From Actinomycetes bacterium (GTDB taxonomy: Bacteria > Actinomycetota > Coriobacteriia > Anaerosomatales > JAGXFU01): a stretch of 64,000 nt of DNA. The stretch is taken from positions 250,001 to 314,000 of the forward strand of contig JAGXFU010000005.1 in the NCBI GenBank assembly GCA_024637115.1, in the 5' to 3' direction. Below, piece by piece: positions 54,933-64,000 of this stretch. The notes under the pieces are model-generated. The model saw only the letters and a list, made by a program, of their open reading frames with translations, did no database searches and was not told the DNA's origin. The position numbers were made by a program, and so were the translations under genes. The number at the start of each line of letters is the position of its first letter. Positions within the stretch are counted from its first letter, which is position 1.

Positions 54933-56213
54933 GTGACGGCATTTGGACAGATAGCACGACAGGGAGGCGCTCTGGCGCTCGTCTTCGTGATGCTATGTGC
55001 CTTGCCGGCGGTCGCCGAGCCAACAACTTCCACCCCCGTACCGGTCGCGCCGAAGCCTGCGCCTGAGGCCCCTGCTCCTGCCCCCGACCCAGATCCGGAT
55101 CCGGATCCCGCACCCACTCGAACCGCTCCCTCGACAGACGAAACAAGCCCCATCGACGTCGAAGTCGATGAACAGACCAAGGAGTTCCGCGAGGAGCTGG
55201 CCCGGAGGCAAGCCCGCCTCGATGAACTCATGGCGAAACTGGATGAGCTCGACCGGGAATTGGCGCTTGCGGCAGAGTCCTACAACGCCTCGGTCGATCG
55301 TCTCGATGCGACCCGTCAGAAGGTCTCAGATGCCGAACTCGACCTTGAGAAGGCGCGCACAGCGTACGCATTCCAGATCGAACTACTGAACAGCCGCGCC
55401 AACTCGATCTACCGCGACGGCACACTCGCCACGATCGAAGTGCTTCTCGATTCGAAGTCTCTGTCTGACTTCATCTCTCGCGTCAAATTCCTCAACACGA
55501 TCGGTCTTGCAGATGCAGAGGTCGCGAGTTCGCTCAAGGGTCAGAAGGATCTCGTTGAACAGACGGCCACAGATCTGAAAGAGACCGAGAAACAAGCCGA
55601 GGCGCTCGAGTTCGACCTTCGCGCCCGACAGATCGAGGTCATGCTGCGCATACAGGAGCGCCAGGACATGCTGGCGGCGGAACAAGGTGACCTTCTGGAC
55701 CTGCTCGACAACGAGGCCACAAGACGTCAGTCCGAGGAAGCGTCGTTCCTGCGTGAAGTCCTCTCCGGCGCAAGTGAGGCCGGTATCGTTGTCGCCCCCG
55801 GCTCTCCTGTGGAAACAGCGCTCGCCTACCATGGCATCCCCTATCTGTGGGGAGGGGAAACGCCAGCCGGTTTCGACTGCTCAGGCCTGATCCTCTACGT
55901 ATATCGTCAGCACGGCGTTGAGCTCCCACACTACTCTGGAAGCCAATTCCTGCTCGGCACAAAGGTCGCACCCGCGGCGCTGCAACCCGGCGATGTGGTG
56001 TTCTTTGGCTCGCCTATCCACCATGTGGGCATGTATGTGGGCGGCGACTACTTCATCCACGCACCACGCACCGGTGACTTCGTCAAGATATCGCGGCTTT
56101 CGGCGCGCAGCGACTATGCGGGTGCACGGCGCTACAACTGGGTCTCACGCCAGGGACCGGCGATAGGCGTGAGTCCGAACTCTGTGGATCCGCTCACTAC
56201 GCTCGTTCGATAG
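54933..56213 (+). CDS. NlpC/P60 peptidoglycan hydrolase with coiled-coil domain
   Basis: About 426 aa. Signal peptide (ALALVFVMLCALPAVA), then a Pro/Asp-rich linker with DPDPDPDPAP, a coiled coil (residues about 70-290) and NlpC/P60 at the C-terminus: AGFDCSGLILYVYRQHG (Cys), PIHHVGMYVG (His), FIHAPRTG. The family cleaves gamma-D-Glu-diaminopimelate stem peptides; the RipA/CwlO-like layout suggests a division or growth hydrolase held inactive by its coiled coil. The start is GTG 54933 (GGGAG 9 bases upstream) or GTG 54927. Confidence 0.88.
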   Translation: MTAFGQIARQGGALALVFVMLCALPAVAEPTTSTPVPVAPKPAPEAPAPAPDPDPDPDPAPTRTAPSTDETSPIDVEVDEQTKEFREELARRQARLDELMAKLDELDRELALAAESYNASVDRLDATRQKVSDAELDLEKARTAYAFQIELLNSRANSIYRDGTLATIEVLLDSKSLSDFISRVKFLNTIGLADAEVASSLKGQKDLVEQTATDLKETEKQAEALEFDLRARQIEVMLRIQERQDMLAAEQGDLLDLLDNEATRRQSEEASFLREVLSGASEAGIVVAPGSPVETALAYHGIPYLWGGETPAGFDCSGLILYVYRQHGVELPHYSGSQFLLGTKVAPAALQPGDVVFFGSPIHHVGMYVGGDYFIHAPRTGDFVKISRLSARSDYAGARRYNWVSRQGPAIGVSPNSVDPLTTLVR

Positions 56214-56262
56214 CGACCCAACGAGCGCATCACCGAACTGTCACTTCCTTGAGGGGGATTTC

Positions 56263-57705
56263 ATGAGGGATATCATCGCTGCGGCTCTCAACGCCGCGGC
56301 TCTCAGCGGGGCAACCTATGCGGATGCACGAATCACCGACACCCTGCACGAAGAGATCTCTGTCGCCAACGGCCGCGTTGAGGGGATCGAATCCGGTGCC
56401 ACGTTTGGCATAGGTGTTCGGGTCATTGCTGACGGCTCGTGGGGCTTTGCCTCGACATCTGCGGTGACCGGAGAGTCCGCTGCGAGCGCCGCCAAGCAAG
56501 CGGTGGCGATCGCAAAAGCCTCTGCGCTGGTGTCTCGTGATCCGGTGCACCTCGCGTCTGTCGACACAGTCACCGACATGTGGACCGGGCCGTGTGATAT
56601 CGACCCATTCGACATACCCGTCAAAGATAAGGTCGCACTCCTCCTTGAAGCCGACGCAGCGCTTCGCGCGCAGGAGAAGGTACGGCTCACCAAAGCCCAT
56701 CTCGGTTTCTATCGCATCAGCAAGGTCTTTGGCTCGAGTGAAGGCAGCTACATCGAGCAGACCCACTACGAATCCGGTGGCGGAATCGTTGCCTATGCTA
56801 TCGACGGCGCGGAAGTCCTCTCTCGCTCATTTCCCAACAGCCACGGTGGCGACTGGGAACAGGGTGGCTGGGAGGTCATCGAGCGGATGGATCTGCCGGG
56901 GCACGCTCCGCGTGTTGCCGAGCAGGCGGTTGCGCTACTCACCGCCGACACCTGCCCGAGCGGGTCCTACGATCTCATCATCGATGCGAGCCAGATCGCA
57001 TTGCAGGTTCATGAGTCCGTTGGCCATCCAACGGAACTCGACCGGGTACTCGGCGATGAAGCCGCATTTGCGGGCACATCGTTCCTGGGGCTCGATGACC
57101 TAGACTCACTGCGCTACGGCTCCGAGATCGTGAATGTGACAGCCGATGCGACCGTCCCGGGCTCCCTCGGTAGCTTTGGCTACGACGACGAGGGTGTGCC
57201 TGCGCAGCGGGACTTCCTGATTCGCGACGGCATGCTCACCGGATTTCTCACCTCACGCGAATCAGCGCTGGAGATCAACCGCACGAGCAACGGCTGCATG
57301 CGCGCAGATGGATGGAATCGTATTCCGCTCATTCGCATGACCACGATCTCGCTCGAACCTGGAACGTGGGCATTCGATGATCTCATAGCTGACACGGAGC
57401 GCGGGCTCTACATCGAGACCAACAACTCGTGGTCGATCGATGACAAGCGACTGAACTTCCAGTTCGCCTGCGAGATCGGCTGGCTGATTGAGAACGGTGA
57501 GCTCACGCGCATGGTCAAGAGTCCCAACTACACCGGGATCACGCCTGAGTTCTGGGCGAGCTGTGATGCGGTGTGTTCGGCTGACCACTGGAAGGTCTGG
57601 GGACTGCCAAACTGCGGCAAAGGCGAGCCAATGCAGGTCGCACATGTTGCCCATGGGGCCTCACCCGCACGATTCCGCGGCGTTCAGGTAGGGGTGGGAC
57701 GATGA
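56263..57705 (+). CDS. tldD: Metalloprotease TldD
   Basis: 480 aa with the zinc motif VHESVGHPTELDRVLG (HExxxH plus D) near residue 250, SLGSFGYDDEGVPAQRD, RDGMLTGFLTSRESA, MRADGWNRIPLIRMT. TldD/TldE form a protease that trims peptides, known for microcin B17 and RiPP leader removal and CcdA degradation. GAGGGGG precedes the ATG. ATGA overlap with tldE. No RiPP precursor is visible here. Confidence 0.94.
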   Translation: MRDIIAAALNAAALSGATYADARITDTLHEEISVANGRVEGIESGATFGIGVRVIADGSWGFASTSAVTGESAASAAKQAVAIAKASALVSRDPVHLASVDTVTDMWTGPCDIDPFDIPVKDKVALLLEADAALRAQEKVRLTKAHLGFYRISKVFGSSEGSYIEQTHYESGGGIVAYAIDGAEVLSRSFPNSHGGDWEQGGWEVIERMDLPGHAPRVAEQAVALLTADTCPSGSYDLIIDASQIALQVHESVGHPTELDRVLGDEAAFAGTSFLGLDDLDSLRYGSEIVNVTADATVPGSLGSFGYDDEGVPAQRDFLIRDGMLTGFLTSRESALEINRTSNGCMRADGWNRIPLIRMTTISLEPGTWAFDDLIADTERGLYIETNNSWSIDDKRLNFQFACEIGWLIENGELTRMVKSPNYTGITPEFWASCDAVCSADHWKVWGLPNCGKGEPMQVAHVAHGASPARFRGVQVGVGR

Positions 57706-59054
57706 CGATCAACGCGCACGAGATGCAGGAACGCGCACAGGCACTGGCGACCAGAGCGGTAGAGCTCTCCACGGCTGATTCGACCGAGGTCGTCGCTGCG
57801 GTGAGCTCATCGGCACTCACCCGCTTTGCGGACAACCGGATTCACCAGAATGTTGCCGAGGACAACTCGGAGATCTCAGTTCGGGCGGTCGTGGGCACGC
57901 AGGTGGGTGTCGCAGCCACCAATCGCACCGACGATGACTCGCTGCGCGCGTGCTGTGACGCAGCACTCGCTGCTGCGACGTCAGCACCCGCCGATCCTGA
58001 TTTTCCGGGCCTTCCGGGGGTCTCACCGGTGGAACCGGCACAGCGTGTCGCCTCAGGTACGCTCGCGTTCAACGCAGAAGCGCGCGCAGCCTCGGTCCGC
58101 TCGATCGTTGATCAGTCCGCAACGCGTGGGTTGATCTGCGCAGGCGGCGTGAAATCAACCGTTCAAGGACTTGCGGTTGCCAACTCTCTGGGCATCGACG
58201 TTGCACAGTCGACATCGGGGATGCGGGCGACCGTCCTGTCCATGGGCAGCAACGGGGGATCGGGATGGGCGTCGTTCGTTTCAAGGGATGCCAGCGAATT
58301 CACGGCTGCGGCCCTTGGCGACGAGGCCGCGACACTCGCGGAGCGCTCTGAGGGACCTCGCGACCTGGAACCCGGAAGCTACGCGGTGGTACTTGCGCCA
58401 GAAGCCGTTGCCGATCTTGTGGAGTTCCTGGGTTGGCTCAGTCTGGGAGCAAAGGCGCTCGATGAGGGACGCTCCTTCATGACCGATCACCTGGGAGAAC
58501 AACTCATGAGCGAGCGCATCTCGCTCATAGACGACGCTCTGGCACCTCATGCGTTTGGGTTGACGTTCGACTTCGAGGGTGTCGCCAAATCCCGCGTCGC
58601 GCTCATTGAGTCGGGCGTGGGCCGCACGGTGGTCACCGACTCTTATTGGTCCGCCCGAACCGGTCAGGCCAACACAGGGCACGCGCTGCCGGCGCCAAAC
58701 CCGTACGGCCCGCTCCCCCTCAACCTTGAGATGTCGGCCGGGGACGCGACGATCGACGAACTGATCGCGTCGGTTGATCGCGGCGTGTACGTAACGCGAT
58801 TCCACTACGTCAACGTAGAAGATCCGGTTCCGGTCACGCTCACGGGGATGACCCGTGACGGCACCTTCATGATCGAGAACGGCCGACTGACCGCTCCCCT
58901 CAAGAATCTTCGCTTCACCCAAGGCGTTGTGACGGCCCTCAACGATGTGCGTGGCGTGACCAGAGATCGAGAGTGGATCGGCTCGGAAACGAACCCTGTT
59001 CTCGTGCCGGGACTGCTGCTGGGTGGCTTCGCGTTCACGGGTCAAACAAGCTGA
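57702..59054 (+). CDS. tldE: TldE/PmbA subunit of the TldD/TldE protease
   Basis: 450 aa, homologous to TldD but without the HExxxH site, as in PmbA: TRFADNRIHQNVAEDNSEISVRAVVG, LAPEAVADLVEFLGWLSLGAKALDEGRSFM, THFHYVN-like VTRFHYVNVEDPVPVTLTGMTRDGTFMIENG. It ends with FTQGVVTALNDV and LLGGFAFTG. Non-catalytic partner. Confidence 0.93.
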   Translation: MTINAHEMQERAQALATRAVELSTADSTEVVAAVSSSALTRFADNRIHQNVAEDNSEISVRAVVGTQVGVAATNRTDDDSLRACCDAALAAATSAPADPDFPGLPGVSPVEPAQRVASGTLAFNAEARAASVRSIVDQSATRGLICAGGVKSTVQGLAVANSLGIDVAQSTSGMRATVLSMGSNGGSGWASFVSRDASEFTAAALGDEAATLAERSEGPRDLEPGSYAVVLAPEAVADLVEFLGWLSLGAKALDEGRSFMTDHLGEQLMSERISLIDDALAPHAFGLTFDFEGVAKSRVALIESGVGRTVVTDSYWSARTGQANTGHALPAPNPYGPLPLNLEMSAGDATIDELIASVDRGVYVTRFHYVNVEDPVPVTLTGMTRDGTFMIENGRLTAPLKNLRFTQGVVTALNDVRGVTRDREWIGSETNPVLVPGLLLGGFAFTGQTS

Positions 59055-59282
59055 CCCTCGTCGTGACCGGAACGGATGCGAACGAGTCCCTCCACAGAGG
59101 GAAACAGCTCCATGCAGTGGAGGGGCACCACGGCGAGGAGCTGCTTCAATCGCCAGGAGGCTCGTAATTCCTGACAGGTTTTTCATCGGAGATTCGACGC
59201 CTGAACTTTAGGCAAATCGTGTGATTCGCCGCACTGTACGGATGGACGGCACCGACTAACAGACGGGCGGCTTGGCGCCTCA

Positions 59283-59957
59283 TTACTCGGACGCGCGTCC
59301 CGCCTTCTTGGCCGCGGCCTCGTTGTTTGCGACCTCCTGTGCGGCGATGATGTCCTTGACCTTCATCAGCCGGGTCAGGTTCCCGCGCTCCGCCTCTTCG
59401 AGCTTCATGGTGATGTCACGAATCGCCTCGGTCAGCTGCGGGATGAGCACGTGCTCAAGTGCGTTGACCCGACGTCGCGTCCGCTCGATCTCGGCGGCAA
59501 GCAACTCGATCGCCTTCTCGCGTTCCGCAAGCTTGATCAGCCGAGGAGCCACCGTAGCAAGTGAGCCGAGCGCCGAGTCCAGCACCGCCGGCGTCTCCGC
59601 GAGAGAGTACGTGCCGGGCTGGCCAAGCTCCATCACGCTGAACTCCGGGATGCGCACGCTCATCACGTTGCGCTCGCTCACCTCGATCAAGTCGAGCGGT
59701 TCTCCCGAGGAGAGCGCCTGCGCAAGGTTCGCCCGGCCTGCCTCGGCACGGGCGATCGCCACCAGGCCGTATGCTGCCGCCAACTCCTTCTCGACCGACG
59801 ATCGAAGAGCACGAGTTCGCCCTATCCTGCCAAGGAACTCCTTCATGAGCTCATCGAGCTTGTCTTTGAGCAGTTTGTGACCTCGCTGCGCGGTAGTGCG
59901 TCGCTTTCGCAGCTTCATGAGTTCCATGCGGTTCGGATTCACACGCAACTTGGGCAT
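59283..59957 (-). CDS. atpD: V-type ATPase subunit D
   Basis: 224 aa: LRVNPNRMELMKLRKRRTTAQRGHKLLKDKLDELM at the N-terminus, and a C-terminal RRVNALEHVLIPQL helix; long antiparallel coiled coil that forms the central rotor shaft. Ala/Lys-rich tail. Ends the operon visible here. Confidence 0.95.
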   Translation of the reverse strand: MPKLRVNPNRMELMKLRKRRTTAQRGHKLLKDKLDELMKEFLGRIGRTRALRSSVEKELAAAYGLVAIARAEAGRANLAQALSSGEPLDLIEVSERNVMSVRIPEFSVMELGQPGTYSLAETPAVLDSALGSLATVAPRLIKLAEREKAIELLAAEIERTRRRVNALEHVLIPQLTEAIRDITMKLEEAERGNLTRLMKVKDIIAAQEVANNEAAAKKAGRASE

Positions 59958-59960
59958 GCG

Positions 59961-60152
59961 CTACCTCCCCAGCCAGACGATGGCAGCGTAGGTGATCACG
60001 CCCGCCACGAGGGCGAAATTGGCGATGCGCAGACCCAGGACTGCGCGCGAGGACTCGACTCCCCACGACTCGAGAGCGCGCACGCCCAAGAGTTGCAGGG
60101 CTGCCAACCCGACCACAAGCACACCAACGACTATCCAGAGGGCAGCGCTCAC
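59961..60152 (-). CDS. Small two-span membrane protein within the V-ATPase operon
   Basis: 63 aa: [20 protein letters not shown], a loop with basic residues, and [17 protein letters not shown]. Overlaps atpB by ATGA and ends 3 bases before atpD. I do not know it as a standard V-ATPase subunit; tight packing suggests a real gene. Confidence 0.7.
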   Translation of the reverse strand: MSAALWIVVGVLVVGLAALQLLGVRALESWGVESSRAVLGLRIANFALVAGVITYAAIVWLGR

Positions 60153-61588
60153 GCAGGTGCCTCCACGGTCGATTCAGCTGTCTCATCGGCAGGCAGGTAC
60201 TTCTCTATGTACTCGTCCTTGATACGCTTGAGCTCAACACGAGGAAGCAGTGTCATGAGTTCCCAGCCGAGCGCGAGCGTCTCCTCGACCGTACGATCAT
60301 CGTGCTCACCCTGCCTGATGAAACGATCCTCGAACGCATCGGCAAATGAAGCAAATGCCTTGTCTGAATCAGACAGCGCCGCTTCGCCGAGGATGACGGC
60401 AAGCTCCTTGGCCTGAATACCTCGGGCGTAGGCCCCAAAGAGCTGGTTGGAGAGGTCGGCGTGGTCCTCGCGTGTCTTGCCCGGGCCGATACCCTTCTGC
60501 TTGAGCCGCGAGAGGGATGGCAGCACGGCAACCGGCGGATACACGCCACGTCGGTGCAGGTCACGGTTAAGGATGATCTGACCCTCGGTGATGTAGCCGG
60601 TAAGGTCGGGGATCGGATGCGTCTTGTCATCCTCGGGCATGGTGAGGATCGGTATCTGGGTGATGGAGCCCTTGCGGCCCTTGATACGACCGGCACGTTC
60701 GTACAACGTTGCCAGGTCGGTATAGAGGTAGCCGGGGAAACCTCGACGACCGGGAACCTCTTTGCGGGCTGCAGAGACCTCGCGAAGCGCCTCGCAGTAG
60801 TAGGTCATGTCGGTAAGGATCACGAGTACGTGCATGTCGCACTCGTAGGCGAGGTACTCGGCTGCCGTGAGCGCCATTCGCGGAGTGGCGATACGCTCGA
60901 CCGCGGGGTCATCGGCGAGGTTGAGGAACAGGACCGCACGCTCGATTGCGGCGGTGTCGCGCAACTCGCTCATGAAGAAGTCAGCGTCCTCGAAGGTGAT
61001 GCCCATAGCAGCAAAGACGACCGCAAACTCACCCTCGAGCTTCTCGCCCACCTTGGTGGGATCGTCGCTGCGCGCAAGCACCGCCGCCTGGCGCGCAATC
61101 TGGGCGGCAAGTTGATTGTGCGGCAGACCCGAGCCCGAGAAGATCGGCAACTTCTGCCCGCGAACGAGCGGGTTGAGGCCATCGATACTCGAGATGCCTG
61201 TCTGAATGAAGTCATCGGGGAAGTCACGTGCGGTAGGGTTGATCGCCATGCCGTTGATGGAGAGTCGCTCGTCGGGGATGATCTCCGGGCCATCGTCGCG
61301 AGGACGCCCCAAGCCGTCGAACACACGGCCGAGCATGTCGCGTGACACGCCGAGAGTGAGGCCGCGACCCAGGAAGCGCACCTTTGTCGAAGCGGGGTTC
61401 GATCCCTGCGTGCCCTGGAACGCCTGCACGAGAGCGACGTCGCCGTTGACTTCCAATACGTTGCCGAGCGAACTCGTACCGTCGGGGTATTCGAGCTCGA
61501 CGAGTTCGCCGTATGTCACACCTTCGACATCCTCAACGAGCATGAGTGGCCCGACGATGTCGCGAACGGTCATGTACTCGCGCTCCAC
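60149..61588 (-). CDS. atpB: V-type ATPase subunit B
   Basis: 479 aa non-catalytic nucleotide subunit: [42 protein letters not shown] (P-loop position lacking GKT, as expected for B), [17 protein letters not shown]-like segment and [38 protein letters not shown] start at 61588, preceded by GAGGGGG. Confidence 0.96.
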   Translation of the reverse strand: MEREYMTVRDIVGPLMLVEDVEGVTYGELVELEYPDGTSSLGNVLEVNGDVALVQAFQGTQGSNPASTKVRFLGRGLTLGVSRDMLGRVFDGLGRPRDDGPEIIPDERLSINGMAINPTARDFPDDFIQTGISSIDGLNPLVRGQKLPIFSGSGLPHNQLAAQIARQAAVLARSDDPTKVGEKLEGEFAVVFAAMGITFEDADFFMSELRDTAAIERAVLFLNLADDPAVERIATPRMALTAAEYLAYECDMHVLVILTDMTYYCEALREVSAARKEVPGRRGFPGYLYTDLATLYERAGRIKGRKGSITQIPILTMPEDDKTHPIPDLTGYITEGQIILNRDLHRRGVYPPVAVLPSLSRLKQKGIGPGKTREDHADLSNQLFGAYARGIQAKELAVILGEAALSDSDKAFASFADAFEDRFIRQGEHDDRTVEETLALGWELMTLLPRVELKRIKDEYIEKYLPADETAESTVEAPA

Positions 61589-61589
61589 G

Positions 61590-63455
<1,866 letters not shown>

Positions 63456-63791
63456 CTACTCGCCCTCTTCTCGGATGAACGATGTCGTCCCGAGCGCACG
63501 CTCGATCGCGTGGTCGAGTTTCTCTTGTCCGACTCCACCGGGGCTACCCGCACCCGGGATAACCGTGACAGCAGGAATAGCGTTGTCGATCACCTCTGCT
63601 GCTAGGTCGGCGATCTCTGCCCATACGGGCTCAGTCACCATGACCACCGCATACGAACCATCAGTGAGCGTGCTCCAGAGCTCGCGCGCGTCGACGGGTT
63701 CCCTCACCGGGAACACTTCAAAGCCGAGCGGACGGAATCCCGCCACACTCGTGCCGTCGCCCACGACCGCGACTCTGAGCATCTCATCCAT
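63456..63791 (-). CDS. atpF: V-type ATPase subunit F
   Basis: 111 aa with RVAVVGDGTSVAGFRPLGFEVFPV at the start and a helical C-terminus; the small rotor/regulatory subunit. The ATG directly follows the atpC TAG; its stop directly abuts atpA. Confidence 0.92.
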   Translation of the reverse strand: MDEMLRVAVVGDGTSVAGFRPLGFEVFPVREPVDARELWSTLTDGSYAVVMVTEPVWAEIADLAAEVIDNAIPAVTVIPGAGSPGGVGQEKLDHAIERALGTTSFIREEGE

Positions 63792-64000
63792 CTATGCCAC
63801 GTCCCTCATACGAACACGGAGTACGTCGCGTTCAACGCCCGCGATCTTGCCTATGAGAAGCGTGCGCAACATCGCCACTTCCACCTTGCGCTGCATGACA
63901 TAGGCCACAACCGGCTCAGGGCCGACGGCGATCATGCGAGCACGATGCAGATGTCGCGAAATGAGGGCGTCTGCTGCGACATCGAACCTCGCCGGGTCGG
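63792..64000 (-). CDS. atpC: V-type ATPase subunit C (partial, N-terminus beyond window)
   Basis: The last about 69 codons are visible: DPARFDVAADALISRHLHRA, GPEPVVAYVMQRKVEVAMLR, LLIGKIAGVERDVLRVRMRDVA. GPEPVVAY and the KIAG tail are typical of V/A-type subunit C (d-like), which couples the rotor to the membrane ring. It continues past position 64000. Confidence 0.85.
   Translation of the reverse strand, partial: DPARFDVAADALISRHLHRARMIAVGPEPVVAYVMQRKVEVAMLRTLLIGKIAGVERDVLRVRMRDVA

Noticed and set aside
55079-55117. Short tandem DPDPDP repeat in the NlpC/P60 linker as a CRISPR-like or mobile repeat
   Set aside because: It is a coding low-complexity linker. No CRISPR array, with regular spacers, was seen anywhere in the window.
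56263-59054. TldD/TldE as part of a RiPP (microcin-like) cluster
   Set aside because: No precursor peptide, cyclodehydratase or dedicated exporter lies beside it; TldD/E occur widely without such clusters.

Overview
The window is high-G+C, densely coded bacterial chromosome. Features that suggest its host are a V-type ATPase, selenocysteine in formate dehydrogenase and in a peroxiredoxin, tungstate/molybdopterin metabolism, a Gram-positive type exosortase (XrtG-like), lipoproteins and many GTG/TTG starts. Together they fit an anaerobic or microaerophilic actinobacterial lineage, perhaps an environmental relative of Coriobacteriia. This placement is inference from gene content, with no phylogeny behind it.

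Layout, part 1 (1-17 kb): metal cofactor and redox region. A leftward operon tupA-tupB-tupC-[mobA-fdhD fusion]-moeA-small CxLGCF protein-mobB-moaA-moaC runs off the left edge. Its leader carries a Moco/Tuco-type riboswitch (7403-7504) that contains the tupA ribosome binding site. Divergent from it is a three-subunit Tat-exported formate dehydrogenase (fdhA with in-frame UGA = Sec, then fdhB and fdhC), followed by a thioredoxin-like lipoprotein, a peroxiredoxin lipoprotein whose peroxidatic residue is an in-frame UGA, fdhE, a ferredoxin:thioredoxin reductase/Rieske fusion, a glutaredoxin and a type-2 NADH dehydrogenase. The transporter supplies W or Mo, the mob/moa/moe genes build the cofactor, FdhD and FdhE mature the enzyme, and the thiol/selenol proteins probably handle peroxide and disulfide stress.

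Part 2 (17-43 kb): a YycJ-like hydrolase and a DUF1284 protein; a btuFCD corrinoid importer under a cobalamin riboswitch with terminator; a ferredoxin, CrcB, a DMT exporter with a divergent Lrp regulator; a NatAB-like ABC exporter with a GbsR/MarR-like repressor; a secreted low-complexity protein; an internally shortened CheB-type domain; a Liv-type ABC importer in one operon with an acetamidase/formamidase; a Cache-HAMP chemoreceptor; an APC permease; and a metallo-beta-lactamase/double-rhodanese protein.

Part 3 (43.1-44.6 kb): an intact initiator tRNA-fMet and, 1.39 kb away, a direct repeat of its 3' part plus terminator. They bracket lower-G+C DNA with small and truncated ORFs, which looks like the scar of an integrative element.

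Part 4 (44.8-54.6 kb): a surface-glycan/exosortase locus with a 918-residue secreted protein ending in a hydrophobic, basic C-terminal tail, an XrtG-like exosortase, a processive GT2, a GT-C-like membrane protein and a methyltransferase, then convergent flippase-like and DPM1-like genes.

Part 5 (54.9-64 kb): an NlpC/P60 hydrolase, tldD-tldE, then the leftward V-type ATPase operon (C partial, F, A, B, a small membrane protein, D).
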